This document shows, piece by piece, positions 12,133-24,200 of a DNA stretch of 64,000 nt (the first letter of the stretch is position 1; every line of letters starts with the position of its first letter). The DNA is from Poecilobothrus nobilitatus. Taxonomy: Eukaryota > Arthropoda > Insecta > Diptera > Dolichopodidae. The position numbers and the translations under genes were made by a program. Below the pieces are notes generated by a model. That model did not search any database and was not told the origin of the DNA. It was given only the letters and a program-made list of their open reading frames with translations. The stretch covers positions 116,358,031 to 116,422,030 of the forward strand of contig OX352772.1 in the NCBI GenBank assembly GCA_947095535.1. Direction: 5' to 3'.

Positions 12133-12539
12133 ATATTTAGTTTATGTATTATTTGTATCTCTATGAGAAATTTGCTCATACAGAGTGTTCACTCGAAAAG
12201 TATATTATATTTTGTGAAAAGTAAAAAATTAAATATTATTTGATTAAAAAAAAAGTAATGTTTACAATAATTATTAAGCAATAAAAATATAATATCGAAC
12301 CGAATTATTAATTTACTTAAAATATTATAATAATTAATGTTAATGTTTTACAAACAAAATTTATAATAAGTAAATTATTAGTTTGACTCTATTTATTGCT
12401 TTTTATATGTAGTATTGTTTTTGTTTTTTATTTTTTTCATTTATTCTTAAAGATTTAATTTATATTTTATGCCACTTAATTATTTTTATTTTATTTTGTT
12501 TTGTTTTTATAATCTTTTCTTTCTTATTATTTTATTATT
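12133..12539. other. AT-rich spacer, nothing recognised
   Basis: Long T-rich stretches with no supported ORF or repeat. Confidence 0.4.
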
Positions 12540-13820
12540 TATTTCATTAAATTTAAGGAAGTATTTCTTTATTTTAAATTCAAATTTTTTTATCAGTAAT
12601 TTTAATCTCATCTGGTAGCATGTTAAATACCCATTAGACCAAAACGATTTCTATTTGAAAGCATGTTATGATGTACGTGACTTGCTTTCTGGAGCTGCAT
12701 GTGTGTACATAGTTCATTATTGCGAGTGTTATAAAAATTCTTCACTAAATTTTTACCAGCTCATAATATTTATTCAATTAACACAGTTTGTTAAAATTTT
12801 CAATATAATTTTATTTATTTTGGGTCAATTTTTATTCTAGATTTATCATTACTTTTTTGGTAGTTATTAAAATTAAAATTTTTTCGATTTTCTCTTTTTA
12901 TTGGTGTGTATTTACTAAGCCTGAATTTGTATTTATTAGAAATACACTTCTTTTCATAAGTTTTGTTATATTTGCTATGCCAATACTGCTTGATTCAGTT
13001 AATTTTTAAACATTGTGAGTTAAAACAAATAGGGAAATGATTTCTTAAAACAGGAAATATATTCTGGTATCTGGCAAGACTTTTATTATTTAATTTGAAA
13101 TTAGTTTTGAAATTAATTAAACTTGATTTGAGCAACATAGTCACGGCTACTGTTTACATGGGCATTTGGTGGCAAAATATAGTTTTCATTGTTCAACATT
13201 TAGACACCTTCTGACACTTTTATGGCACTTTTTTCTGTTTTCCTAATTTGAAGTTTACCATCTTTCACCCATGCAAATTTAATAATGTTACTTCTTTTCA
13301 AGACTTTTGATTTCTGTGATTTCTGTAAAGTAAATTAAAATTGCGACATAAGTGGCTCATTTATAGATATTCTACTACTATTTGCTTCTTTTTGATTTAA
13401 TTCAAAGAGATATATCAACGACAACGACATATTATTTTAGCATTATTTGGTTTTTCAATTGTCCACTGTTTAATTTACTACTTTTTTGAAACATTTTTTA
13501 ATGTCATCTGCTTTGAATGCAATACGCAATTTTTGTTACACTGAGTTTTGCCTTGTATTTTATCAATTCGATTACTAGCATTTTGCGGTTTTTTCTTACT
13601 TCAATTTTTCAATTTCTTTTTGGTTATAATCGACTCTTTCTTTTAACACAACGTTCTCGTTCCTTAATATTATATTTTTTTCTAGTAGAATAACCAAACT
13701 TCCTCTTAATTCTTTAACCTCGTTTTTTACTATAAGTAGTAGTACTTTCTTGTGCTTTCATTATATTTAATATTTCCTTTAGTTTTTCTAGAATCTCATC
13801 ACTCAGTTATTCAAAATAGA
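12540..13820 (-). pseudogene. Decayed CR1/Jockey-type non-LTR retrotransposon, relic 2
   Basis: On the minus strand, from right to left: a coiled-coil ORF1 segment near 13600-13810, with heptad-like leucines in LVILLEKNIILRNENVVLK; an ORF1 C-terminal module near 13210-13300 (KFAWVKDGKLQIRK); a short ORF2 start near 13100-13200; a linker-like piece near 12890-12990 (KFRLSKYTP); and an RT C-terminal phrase near 12600-12640 (FNMLPDEIKIT). The main RT motifs are absent, so a large internal deletion is likely. It belongs to the same type as relic 1. Individual pieces are short and each is weak alone; the correct order is what supports the call. Confidence 0.55.
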
Positions 13821-14304
13821 GTTATTGGAGACAACCGTAGCGTTCGGACCAGTGGAGCGTCCCTTTCTTCAATTGGGTGATCAGGTGTTGTAACTCCAAA
13901 GTTTCTCCGCGCAGAATTCCTTAAATTCTTCAATATACGTATTCAAGCTTCTTCAAATTGTATTTAATCCACCTTTTGTAAATTTCAATTTTTTTTTTGC
14001 ATTTAAAACAATTTTACAGTTTTAGCATAGATTAAAATGTCAATAGAATTCTTAAAATATTTTCCAACCAATAAATTTGTTTTACCAACACATAAATAAC
14101 ATAATTGTATTATTTTATCTATTATAATGTAAAATTTAAATTCTGAATCTATTCGTACGTAAAAGCGGCTTCAATTTTGCAAATAATAAGACTGGATTTT
14201 TTTTCTTGAATAAATTTTGTACCTAGTTTGTTTAACAACTAGTTTAATTTTATTTTTAATATTATTTTTTAAAAATAAATTTATGATTTAATGTTAATTT
14301 CTAG

Positions 14305-14384
14305 GTTATATTTTTCAATAAAGAAAGAAATCGAACCTTTTTCAATGATATCAAATAAGAATATTCAGTATGATGTTATTAAAG
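14305..14384 (+). CDS. Host gene exon, start of CUB-like region
   Basis: An 80-nt exon is predicted between an acceptor (TTTCTAG ending at 14304) and a donor (GTAAAA at 14385). It begins with the last base of a split codon and ends with the first base of the next. The 26 codons between are open, and the reading frame fits the next exon exactly through a split Asp codon. The encoded residues include SIKKEIEPFSMIS and end QYDVIK, leading into CQLWLKNTSG. The intron to the next exon would be only 66 bp, a typical small insect intron. Upstream exons were not identified. The splice sites are read by eye. Confidence 0.6.
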
Positions 14385-14450
14385 GTAAAATTTCAATATA
14401 TTAATTAGCATACAAATTGAAACAAAATTTTAAATGTTAAAAATTTTTAG

Positions 14451-15510
14451 ATTGTCAATTGTGGTTAAAAAATACATCAGGAAGTTTCGATTACACACAG
14501 CTACCATTGTACAAAAAAAATTGTACTGTACATTTCCCACAAATAAAAGAGAATTCATTGTACGGGAATACAAAATATTTAGTTATTATTAAAAAACTAA
14601 ATGTTGCATGCAATAGTGGAGGCTTTCTACAAATCAAAAACAAGACTAAATTGTGCGGAAAATATGAAGAAATTCAAAAAGAGGACTTAGTACATCATTT
14701 CCAAATTAATGAAAATCCATATATTATAATTCATAAAAATGTTATGTTTAGCATAGAATATAAATTAGTGGATTATTGTTATAATATGCTTCTAACTGAT
14801 CAAAACAACTCATTTAAAGTGAACGTAAATCGTGATTCTTTGGATTGCTACTTTAAAATACACTTACCCTATGGAAATCAGGTTAATTTGACAATTGTTG
14901 TAAATCCAGATTTACAACAATTAAAGCATGGGCAATTATTAACATTAAATAAAAGTGTAAATTTTTTTGATTATAAATCGCACATAAATTTAGTTTCTAA
15001 AAATTATTTTAGTAATAATAGTAGCCATAATAATAATTTTTATTATGATAGCAATAATAAAGATCAAATAAATTTAAAGAATGAAAGTTCTGGCAACAAT
15101 TGTAATGATATATTATTGGAAATAATTGATCAACAAATTTTTAAATGGAAAAAATGTATCAAACAAATAAATACTAAAGAATCATTTTACTTTATATCTT
15201 CTAGTAATATTTTAGTTATTCGAATGAGCTATTTGCATCATAACCAAAAAATAACTAAATTCGACAAAAATTTTAAAATGGTAAAGGAATTGCCAACAAT
15301 TGTTTTATCATACAATGCAAGTTCAATTATGGAATTAGTTCAAGATTGTAGTTTTGGGTGGATTGCATGGCGTCAGTATTGTTTAACTGTAATAGAGAAA
15401 CAATTGAATTGGCACGAAGGGGAAGAATATTGCAAAAGTATTGGTGGCCATTTGACTTCAATTAAATCTGAGGCAGAAGAGGAAGCTATAGATAATATAA
15501 TAATTAACAG
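14451..15510 (+). CDS. Host gene exon: CUB-like modules plus first half of a C-type lectin domain
   Basis: A 1060-nt exon with an acceptor (TTTTTAG ending 14450) and a donor (GTATAA at 15511); the frame stays open a few codons into the intron before TAA at 15536. The product is an extracellular or membrane-anchored protein. The first about 110 residues look CUB-like (paired cysteines, GSFDYTQLP, GFLQI, LCGK, FSIEYK). A second, more diverged CUB-like region has an Asn/Ser-rich insertion (about residues 185-215). It then enters a C-type lectin domain with GWIAWRQYCL, WHEGEEYCKSIGGHLTSI and SEAEEEAI, and stops before the ligand-binding half, which must lie in a later exon. There are about ten N-glycosylation sequons. 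A frame of over 350 codons without decay in this AT-rich setting argues for selection. I do not recognise the specific gene. Confidence 0.75.
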
Positions 15511-15599
15511 GTATAATAATAATGAATATAAAATTTAAATTAAGTAAATTAAAATAACATGCAACAGTAATAGAAACATTTTATTTAAAACATAAATAA

Positions 15600-15980
15600 T
15601 CGGCAAATTTTCGGGATTATATTCCGCTGAAATTAAGTCTATATTTTAAGAAACTATTTACAAACCAAACACCAGTCCGATTGCAACCAAAGTTTGCAAG
15701 AACATTTCTACGACCTCGGAAAGAGTTATTAGCTATATCGCGTTTCGGTTCATTAAGTCATTATGGCCCGCCTTTTAAAGCTTTAGGTTTTTTCGTTGTG
15801 CTCCCTAAACCGTTTGACAAATTGAAATGAAAATTTGTACAAATGCTCTTCTTAGCTTTAGGCGGGCCCCGAAGAATTTGGTTACAATATATTACCCGGG
15901 TTCGATCCGGCGGGCTTCTAAAAAATTTTTGGGTTCCGATTTATGTCCAATTTTGTATGGTGGTTTTGTATGGCTGAAAA
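15600..15980. other. Unclassified G+C-richer block with a B-box-like sequence
   Basis: This block is richer in G+C than its surroundings and includes GGTTCGATCC near 15898-15908, which resembles a pol III B box, within a GGGTTCGATCCGG context. There is no convincing A box at the right distance and no ORF. It could be an old SINE or other repeat lying in the intron downstream of the lectin exon. Confidence 0.3.
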
Positions 15981-16059
15981 AAAATTGTGACAAATCTTTA
16001 TGAAGTTCTGTTAACGTTAACTTGAAAACGTTATGTAAAATTAATACATACAGAATTAT

Positions 16060-16275
16060 GTAAAAAAAATTCTGGTTGAGCTATAGGTGCTGTAGGAGCT
16101 GTAATGATTAGTCTATATGAAAAAGTTGTTCTACAACATTCCTTTTTCAAGAGACCTATGCATAAATAATATTTCATTGCTCTTTATTAAACAGTATATA
16201 AGTTTAGTAAACAGACGGACGGACAGAGTGAAACTAAAATAAAGTTTTTCAAGATGTGCTTAGAAGGATAATTTA
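16060..16275. repeat. Family D repeat fragment (inverted relative to the 8.2 kb copy)
   Basis: AACAGACGGACGGACAGAG at about 16203-16223, followed by TGAAACTAA and AGATGTGCTTAG, is the inverse of the left end of the 8.15-9.59 kb repeat. The upstream GAAAAAGTTGTTCTACAAC and AAGAGACCTATGCA also match that copy inverted. It lies in the presumed intron after the lectin exon. Confidence 0.6.
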
Positions 16276-17275
16276 TAAAAACATGAAGTGACATTACTTA
16301 CAAAAAAAATTTATTACATTATGGTCTTGTATAATTGAAATGCGATTTTATGTTTCGGTATTAGCGAATATATTGTGGAAACTCACTTGGAGTATACTCT
16401 AGAGATTAAGGATTCCTTTATAGATTTGGCTACAAAGTACAAATTTTGTTGTAGTTAGCCGAAAATGCAAATAGAAGTTAGAAGCCTGTTTTGTGAAAGG
16501 ATTTATGTCATTTATACAAAATTTTATAATGATCAAGAAACTCCCACGGCAAACGGTAGCTATGTAGATAATTCAGAAAATGAAGCAAATTTTTCTGCTT
16601 GTTGCCTAATATCTTAAAATACTAGTCATAGTTTCTGTTATAGTTTTTTTCATAATTATTTCTGGTTTGTTAATTTTAAGAAATACACCAACCAGCTTTA
16701 TTAAATTATGAAACCAAGTTACATAATTTCATATAGGTATGCACACCTAATTTTAAATTCTCCAATCTTACCCTTTTTACGAAGGTTCTATCAAAGTGAT
16801 GTAAAGTAACTTTTTGGGAAATAGTTTGTTAATTTCTCAAAAGTTACTTTACATGAAGTTAGTTTACTAAAAAGTAAAATCAAAATACTTTTAGAAAAAT
16901 GGAAAGTAAATTTTAAAATAATGTGTTTTTGACAAACAGGGCATTTGTCATCAGTTTTTTGGAAATGACGTTCATATCTTATATAGCAGTGTTCTTAGTG
17001 TTAGTCAAAACCATAGATTTATTAGAGTTTATAATATTATTCAATAATTATTTAATAATTTTAATCAATAATTTTATTCAATAAAATTAATCAATAATTT
17101 TATTATTCAATAATTTTAATCCAAAAATTATCATATATTTTAGCTTAGAGTCAAATCAGAAGTTTTGATTTTGCAGAATTTTAAAAAGTTTAACAATAAA
17201 AGTATAAAAGAGGTACTTTTGAAATTTCTTACATATCATTAAATATAAAATAATTTTTTTTGTAAAATTTTTTTG
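16276..17275. other. AT-rich sequence with one strong hairpin
   Basis: No ORF supported. It contains the inverted repeat listed at 16799-16854 and a short run of TAATTTTATTCAATAA-like repeats near 17040-17120. Confidence 0.4.
16799..16854. repeat. Perfect-stem inverted repeat (hairpin)
   Basis: ATGTAAAGTAACTTTTTGGG on the left pairs with TCAAAAGTTACTTTACAT on the right over about 22 bases, with one bulge and a loop of about 8-13 bases. It has no flanking gene. It could be a small foldback/MITE remnant or an RNA hairpin. Confidence 0.6.
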
Positions 17276-17521
17276 TATAATTTATATAAAGTACATATTT
17301 ATTAATATAGTATATATGGTCTTATAATACATAAATAGATATGTATATAATTGTTAATTCTATCTAAAAGCCATGGTCTTTATAAAAAGAATTTTTTTTG
17401 TATAATTTATATAAAGTACATATTTTTTAATATGGTATATATAGTTCTTGTAATACACAAATAGATATGTATATAATTGTTAATTATATCTAAAAATCTA
17501 TGGTCTTTATAAAAAGAAATT
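17276..17521. repeat. Tandem duplication, two 125-bp units
   Basis: The block starting TATAATTTATATAAAGTACA at 17276 repeats at 17401 with few changes, including ATAGATATGTATATAATTGT and the closing TCTTTATAAAAAGAA. Confidence 0.75.
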
Positions 17522-17556
17522 TTGTTTCTACCATTGGATGAAGAGGTGTGTTTTTT

Positions 17557-18110
17557 AAATAAATTTAAAATAAAATTAACTTTTGAAATTTCCGAATGTT
17601 CTTCATGTTATTTTATTTGTCATACTTAGAAAAGCTTTTTCGTTAGATTTAAGTTTATCGTATATCGTTTTGTAATACTTTGTCATACGAAGAAAAATTA
17701 TAGACGATATATTAAACGATATGTGACATTTGTAATAAACATGATTATCAATTAGAAATTTACTTACGATAGATAACGATTTAAAATTTTTTTTATTAGA
17801 AAAATGTAAGTATTTAAAAAAAAAGTAAAGAAACGAAAAATTATTTGAAAAATAAAAAAAAAATAAACTCAACAGATTATCATTTTATAATTTTTTTTAA
17901 AAACAAAACTGTCTAAATCTGTCAAATAAATTTAAAATAAAATTAACTTTTGAAATTTCCGAATGTTTTCATGTTATTTTATGTCATACTTAAAAAAGCT
18001 TTTTCGTTATATTAAAGTTTATCGTATATTGTTTTGTAATACTTCGTATTACCATGAAAAATTATAGACGATAGATTTAAATGATATTTAACATTTGTAA
18101 AAAACATTAA
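17557..18110. repeat. Duplicated segment of about 180 bp, offset 367 bp
   Basis: AAATAAATTTAAAATAAAAT followed by TAACTTTTGAAATTTCCGAA starts at 17557 and again at 17924. The match extends through AAAGCTTTTTCGTTA and AAAAATTATAGACGATA in each. The sequence between is AT-rich. ORFs seen here are not credible. Confidence 0.7.
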
Positions 18111-18329
18111 TATTTAATTTATATAAAGAATTATAATATCAAATATTTAAGCAATAAAATTATAAAAAATTAAATTCTGTAAAATTAATTTATAGAAAAT
18201 GGGAAAGTGTATAAATTATAATATAGAAAGTACGAAAAACGAAAATACAGAAATAATCAGATATGTTATAACCTAGAGCAAATAATATTTAATTAGTACA
18301 CCTTTGTGTACTGGAATTTGAATTATTTT

Positions 18330-19010
18330 TGAGACATGCGTTCTAAGCTTTGCAAAATTTTTGGGGTAAGAAAGAACTTTGAGAATTAGTATAACTTTTC
18401 TCAAAAAGGTTTTTTGGACCACCTTTTGATTTTGAGCTATTAGAGCTGAAAAATTGAAAATTTGCTATTTTTAAATACATGTAACTTAGGCACCTATGCG
18501 TATTTTTCTTCGGCAAGGCATACAAATTAAAGCTCCGGTAATATATTTTTCCGTGTGGTAACAGTTTATTTAAGTTGTATAGGGTTCCAGGATTACAGCC
18601 CCTCAAAATTGCAAAAAAAAGCCTATTTTCAGCTATATATATATATGAGGCTCTGTGTTGTAGTTTTACAATCTGAAAACGCTAGAAGACCGGAAATTTT
18701 CTTATCTCTATAAAACAATTTAAAAATTATGCAATATTTTGTAATTTACTATTTAAATTTACCGTTATGTGAAAACCAAACTTTGCATGATATTCGTTTT
18801 TCCATAACTCCGGTGCGCTTTTAGATATCAACTTGAAATTTTGAAACAAAAAAGAACTTTTAGAATTATAAGTATAAGCTTCCTCAGAAATTTTTTTTGT
18901 ACTATCCCCTGTTTAACAGCTATTAGGACTCAAAAATTGAAAATATGCAATTTAGACACCTATATATACATGCAACTTAGACACCTGTTTGCGTTAAAGA
19001 GATAACAGTT
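18330..19010. repeat. Family D repeat fragment
   Basis: It shares internal modules in order with the 8.15-9.59 kb repeat: AAGAAAGAACTTTGAGAATT, TTTTTTGGACCACC, GAAAATTTGCTATTTTTAAA, GTAACTTAGGCACCT, CTTCGGCAAGGCAT and CATAACTCCGGTGCGCTTTT. The microsatellite end is missing. Noncoding. Confidence 0.6.
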
Positions 19011-19790
19011 TTAACGTAAATAGATTTTATAAAATAAGAAGCATTTGTATAATAACTTTTATATCTAGCCCTACCCGTTGTGAAGCGACAACGCAAACTA
19101 CTTGAGTTTCTTCGTATTTCACAATTTTATTCATACAAAAACAGTCAGAATTTTAGACTATATTATGAGAGAAGCTGTTGAACAATTTAAAAAAGTTCAC
19201 CGCTGGACTAGCACTGACCACAATACAATATACAAGATACATAAGCAAAATTCTATAAACCAAAAATAAGTAATCATTTACTTTTAATTTAAGGAACAAA
19301 CATTTTTTACTGTCTCTAAAATTTTGATATTGTTATTTTTAATATTGCTATATCTCACGTCATGTCTGTTATCTGGTTGTACTCTGTAAATCAGTACTTG
19401 GTTAGTACTGTACGTGCCACTCTTTCAATGACAAAATAATATAGATAATTCTCACCACAAATCATACTCCTGGGTCTTGGCCATAAGTGCATAACTGCAT
19501 AAATTAAAATTACATACATTGAAATTTTAAATTTTTTAAAACAGAAAATTACATATTTTAATTTTTTTAAATATATTATGTACATACATAATATATTAAT
19601 ATACATTTCATTCTCTTAAATTTTTCTTAACATAAAATATTAACTAGTTTACTACTAAAATTTTGGGTTCTAAATTCTACTCTTTGATATTATTTCTGTA
19701 CGCTAAAATTTTTATTGTTGTTTTTACAAAATACATATGTACGTATATGTATTATCCTACTACAGCTAACACAAATCACAATTATTTTTT
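19011..19790. other. AT-rich spacer, nothing recognised
   Basis: No supported ORF, RNA or repeat. Confidence 0.4.
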
Positions 19791-19791
19791 T

Positions 19792-20573
19792 ATACCCTAC
19801 ACATTAAGTATAGGGTATATTAACTTTGGTATGGTGCTTGTAACCACCAAAAGGAAGCGAGTTAGGTATAGACATGTGTATATATTCTGAATCAGGATCA
19901 CCTCCTGAGTCGATTTAGCGATGTCTGTCCGTCCGTCCGTCCGTCCGTCCGTCCGTACGCACGATAACTCAAAAAATAATGATGCTATCTTGATGAAGTT
20001 TATACTGTAGGTTAACAATGACCAAGGTAAGGCGGGGATTGTAAATGGGCCAAATCGGACCATGCGTTCGGGTACCTCCCATACAACTCCCAAAACCGAA
20101 TACGCATATGTTCGAAATTAATAAAGATAGAAACTTCAAATTTTGTACGAGGATGCTGTTTCCTAAATCCCCAATTTGCCTAAAATTTGAGATGAATTGG
20201 AGTGATGGTTCGGATACCTCCCATACAACTCCCAAAACCGAACAAGCATATCTTCGAAATTAATTAATATAAAAACTTGAAATTTGATATAAGAGTATTC
20301 TACCCTGTTCTGATGATGTCTCTAAAATTTGAGATGAATTGCGGTGGTGGTCCGGGTGCCTTCACACACTTCCTAAGACCTTACAAGCATATCTTCGAAT
20401 TTAATAAAGATAGAAACCTGAAATTTTGTACAAAGGTTGTAAAAGCATTTATTTTTTTTAGCTTATATTAAATACCTAACTAAAATAACTTATGGATTTT
20501 TAATTTAATTTGAATTTTTTAGATGTAGGGTATAAATAAGTCGGTTGCATCGACTTACTGTTACTTTTACTTG
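19792..20573 (-). repeat. Family B microsatellite repeat, three internal modules
   Basis: The microsatellite end is on the left: ATACCCTACAC with a short hairpin closing at TATAGGGTAT, then AAGCGAGTTAGGTATA and CCTGAGTCGATTTAGCGATG, then (GTCC)n at about 19925-19956. Internal modules of about 141 bp carry TTCGAAATTAATAAAGATAG-like cores near 20106, 20247 and 20388. The right end is GTCGGTTGCATCGAC plus TTACTG..TTTACTTG, identical in kind to the copies at 34.1 and 37.7 kb. T runs lie on both sides of the ends, as at the nested copies. Confidence 0.8.
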
Positions 20574-21240
20574 TTTTAACTTAAAAATTTCTATTTATTA
20601 ATTTGAATAAAGATTTGAAAGTAAATATAATATACATGCATACCTCTTTATAAACAAACATATATACTTTCACATTTAATAAAAACGTTTCAAATTTATT
20701 GTTGTTGGTTTAAGCATGAAATTTAAGTTTAAAGCCGAAAGCGCATACTTACATAATATGTATATATGAATATTATGAGATGACGTCATGTAATCATGCT
20801 GTAACCATGTATGGTTACATATGTTAATACATTCGATGATTCGAGGTATTAAGAAGTAGAAAAAAAAGTTTTTTTTATTCTTATTATTACATGCATACAT
20901 ACGCCATATATAATATATGTAAATCAAAATAGAATTCAATATTTGGAAAAATTTTATTTTCTGATTTTTTTTTTTTTTTTAAATTATATTGTCAAAATTA
21001 TGAATGTGTATCCACATGCTTCCGAGTAAACGTTTTATGTTTAAATAAAATCAGTTCCATACTTACATATGTAATGTACATATATGCAATTGGTGGTTAA
21101 AAAAAATAGACACTGTTTATTTCTATAGGTACAAAAAATTTAATTCGTAAATCGTAACTTTGATTTAAAACACTCCCCAAAAATTTGATGCGGCCAAATT
21201 TACAAAATATAAAACATACGGATATATAGATATGTATGTT
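20574..21240. other. AT-rich spacer, nothing recognised
   Basis: No supported ORF or repeat. Several TACATA-rich stretches. Confidence 0.4.
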
Positions 21241-24200
21241 TTTCTTTTTTTTTTTTTTTTTACGAGGGTTGGTGGAAAACTCACCAAGACTGCACGTGCT
21301 TCCTCAAGGTAGTGTTGGACTTTAACCAACCAAAACCACCCTCCTTTTAAAACCAAACTTTAGGATGGAACCTTTAATACGAATGTACAGTTTGGTTTTG
21401 GGGATAGGGATGTGGGAAGGATAATTGGGGAAATTGGTATTGGGAAATCTGGATTATGGGGGATATGTAGGAAAATTTGGAGGGGCATTTTGAAGAAAGA
21501 TGTTAATGTTCTTCTTAAACTTAAGTAAATCGTACACATATAAATTACCAACCTTAGGGAACACATGTGATGGTATATGGTTCCACAAACGGGGCGTGCG
21601 CATGACAAACGAATTTTCATAAGCTGTATTTCGCCATCTTGATAACTCAACATGGTAGGGATGAGCATCTGTTGCCCTCCTTGTTTCTCGTTGGAAAACT
21701 TTGAGTGGAGGCATTAATTGTTTAATTTCTTTAGAACAAGTGTTAATCCCTACGAGATACCTATAAAACAAGGTCAGTGACCCAACTGTGCGACGATGGC
21801 TGAGTGAAGTGAGCATAGAAGTTACACTGGGGTCGTTAATCAAACGAATAGCTCTGTTTTGCACATTATCTAAACAACCCAGTGCTGTTTGAGGACCTGC
21901 ACCTTAAATGTGTGTATTATACTCCATTTTCGCCTTAATGTACGTTTTATAGATATTGACAAGATCAGATGCGGAAAAGTAAGTTTTGCAGCGATACAAA
22001 AAACCCAAACATTTAGCTGCATCCTTAGCTATACCAAAAATATGATTTGACCAAGTCAATTTCTGGTTTAACCCGACGTCCAGCATGTTTAAATCCGTTG
22101 AATGCTGCAAGACTTCTCTCTGAAATAGTAGGTTAGGAACGGTAGTGGCTATTTTCCGCGAGATCAGGCAGCATTGTGTTTTTTTGGTGTTGAACTCAAC
22201 TCTATTGACTTCACTCCATTTTTGAATTTTTGCTAAATCGTTATTTAGCTCACTAATAGTGAAATTTTTTGCTGTTGTAATAATCTGGTGATTAATGTTA
22301 CAGCGGCTATGAAATTCATAGGAAGTTACAAGGGTGCTGTCGTTTGCGAAACTATGGATCGGATTGGAGGTTAATGAGAGTAGGTCATTGATAAATATTA
22401 AGAAGAGAGTTGGGGATAAAACTGATCCCTGGGGGACACCAGCATTTATTTTGAATTTGCCAGATGAATATCCTTCGATCAGTACACGAATCGTGCGATT
22501 CGAAAGGAAATCTCCAATCCATTTTAGGAAGACCCTACCTAGACCTAATGCTTTGCACTTTGCCAATAGGGCATCGTGCCAAACTCGATCGAAAGCCTAG
22601 AAATATCAAGAGCCACTACATCAGACTCAGACAGACAGAATGATGACGGTTGATGCTTAGCTTCTCACAAAGGTAAGTCATGAGATCACCGGTTGAACGA
22701 CGAGCTCTGAACCCGTATTGACGATCATGAAGCAAACCTTTGTGATCCAGGTATTTCAGAAGCTTTTGGTCCACTATTTTCTACATTACCTTGGAGAGGA
22801 CCGAAGTTATAGCAATAGGGCGGTAGTTGGACGGATCGCTTTTATTACCTTTTTTGGGAATTGGAAAAACATGTGCAACCTTCCATTGGGTAGGATGAAT
22901 ACCCGAAGTGAAGGAGAGGTAGAAAAGGTTGCGCAGAGGTTTTGAAATAGTGGAGTAGGTATTTTTAAGCACCATGGTGGTTATACCATCTGGACCGGCT
23001 GACTTCTTTGTATCAATATTCTTTAAGATTTTCATCACTGCCCGCGTCCTAAAGTAAATTTTACCGAAGGAGCAGCCAGCTCCTGGAACAGAAGGTGGCA
23101 TCTGAGCCGACTGTGACAGTGTCGAATTGAAGGCGAACTGCTTGCCAAATAAGTTCGCCTTCTCTTTAGAATCTGATACAGTTCTGTTATTTTTATTAAT
23201 AAGTGGTGGAAAGGAAGACCCTCTAACGTCTTCCTTTAGACTTTTGGCAAATGACCAAAAATATTTGCTATTCTTGGGCATGTGGATTATTTTACGTTTC
23301 AACTTTTGGTTGAACAAGAATTTTTGCTTATTGATAACTCTCTTGCATCTGTTTCTCACTGCTATATAGCTGGCCCTGTGAGCCTCCGACCTATTGTTTT
23401 GGTACAGTTTAAAAGCCTCCTCTTTTTTAGAAATGGCTTCTTTGCAAATACGATTAAACCAAAATTTGGGACTCCTCCTAACAGATTTCATGAAATGAGG
23501 GATGAATAACCTCATTCCAAGCAAAATAGTTTCACTAATCACATTTGCAGCAAAGTTAACATTTCTGTTGCGGAAGCACAATGACCAATCAAAGGCTCTA
23601 AAAAAAATTGTTAAGGCCCTCCCAGTCAGCATGGCTGTAACGCCAAACTAATTGTTTGAGAGGGGACCTTTGGTTGGAGATTGGACTTACCCGAAAACTA
23701 GTGTCAACCAAACAATGGTCGGAATTACACAGGGGGCAACCAACTGAAACCACATATTTTTCAGGGTGTGTGGTGAGAAACAGATCCAAGAGGTGACCTT
23801 CATGATCAGCACGGTGCGGGATCCTAGTGGGATTTTGGACAAGTTGAGAAAGGTGGAACAGTGTGGAGAATAGTTCAACTTGTTTCCCAATTGAGTTTTG
23901 AGTCGGGGAGATGTTGCTAGAAAAATGAAGCCAGTCCCTGTTATGAATGTTGAAATCTCCCGCCAGAACAATTTCAGTTTCTGGAGATGCGTCCAAAATT
24001 TCATTGATCTGGTTCGATAGATTTTCAATTTCCATAGCAGTTTCCTGTTCATTTGAGTTGGGTGATCTGTATAGGAAACAGAAATGTATGACATGCTTTT
24101 CAACGAGAATTTTGACCCAAATGTAATGAAAGGTTGGGCTGGAACATTTATATTTTGGAAGTGTGTTGAAAGCGATGTCATTTTTTATATAGAGGGCGAT

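Noticed and set aside
12655..12840. 61-codon plus-strand ORF
   Set aside because: It is antisense to the C-terminal remnant of non-LTR relic 2 and has no motif.
15894..15912. GGGTTCGATCCGG as a tRNA gene
   Set aside because: No A box at tRNA distance and no cloverleaf could be drawn.
17603..17872. 89-codon minus-strand ORF rich in Phe, Ser and Lys
   Set aside because: It lies in a duplicated AT-rich segment and its counterpart at 17.9-18.1 kb is not open.
19663..20471. Several ORFs of 64-98 codons on both strands
   Set aside because: They cross the hairpin, (GTCC)n tract and modules of a family B repeat. The proline/arginine-rich translations come from the microsatellite.
22334..23509. Plus-strand ORFs of 75-88 codons
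   Set aside because: Antisense shadows of the Jockey-like ORF2.
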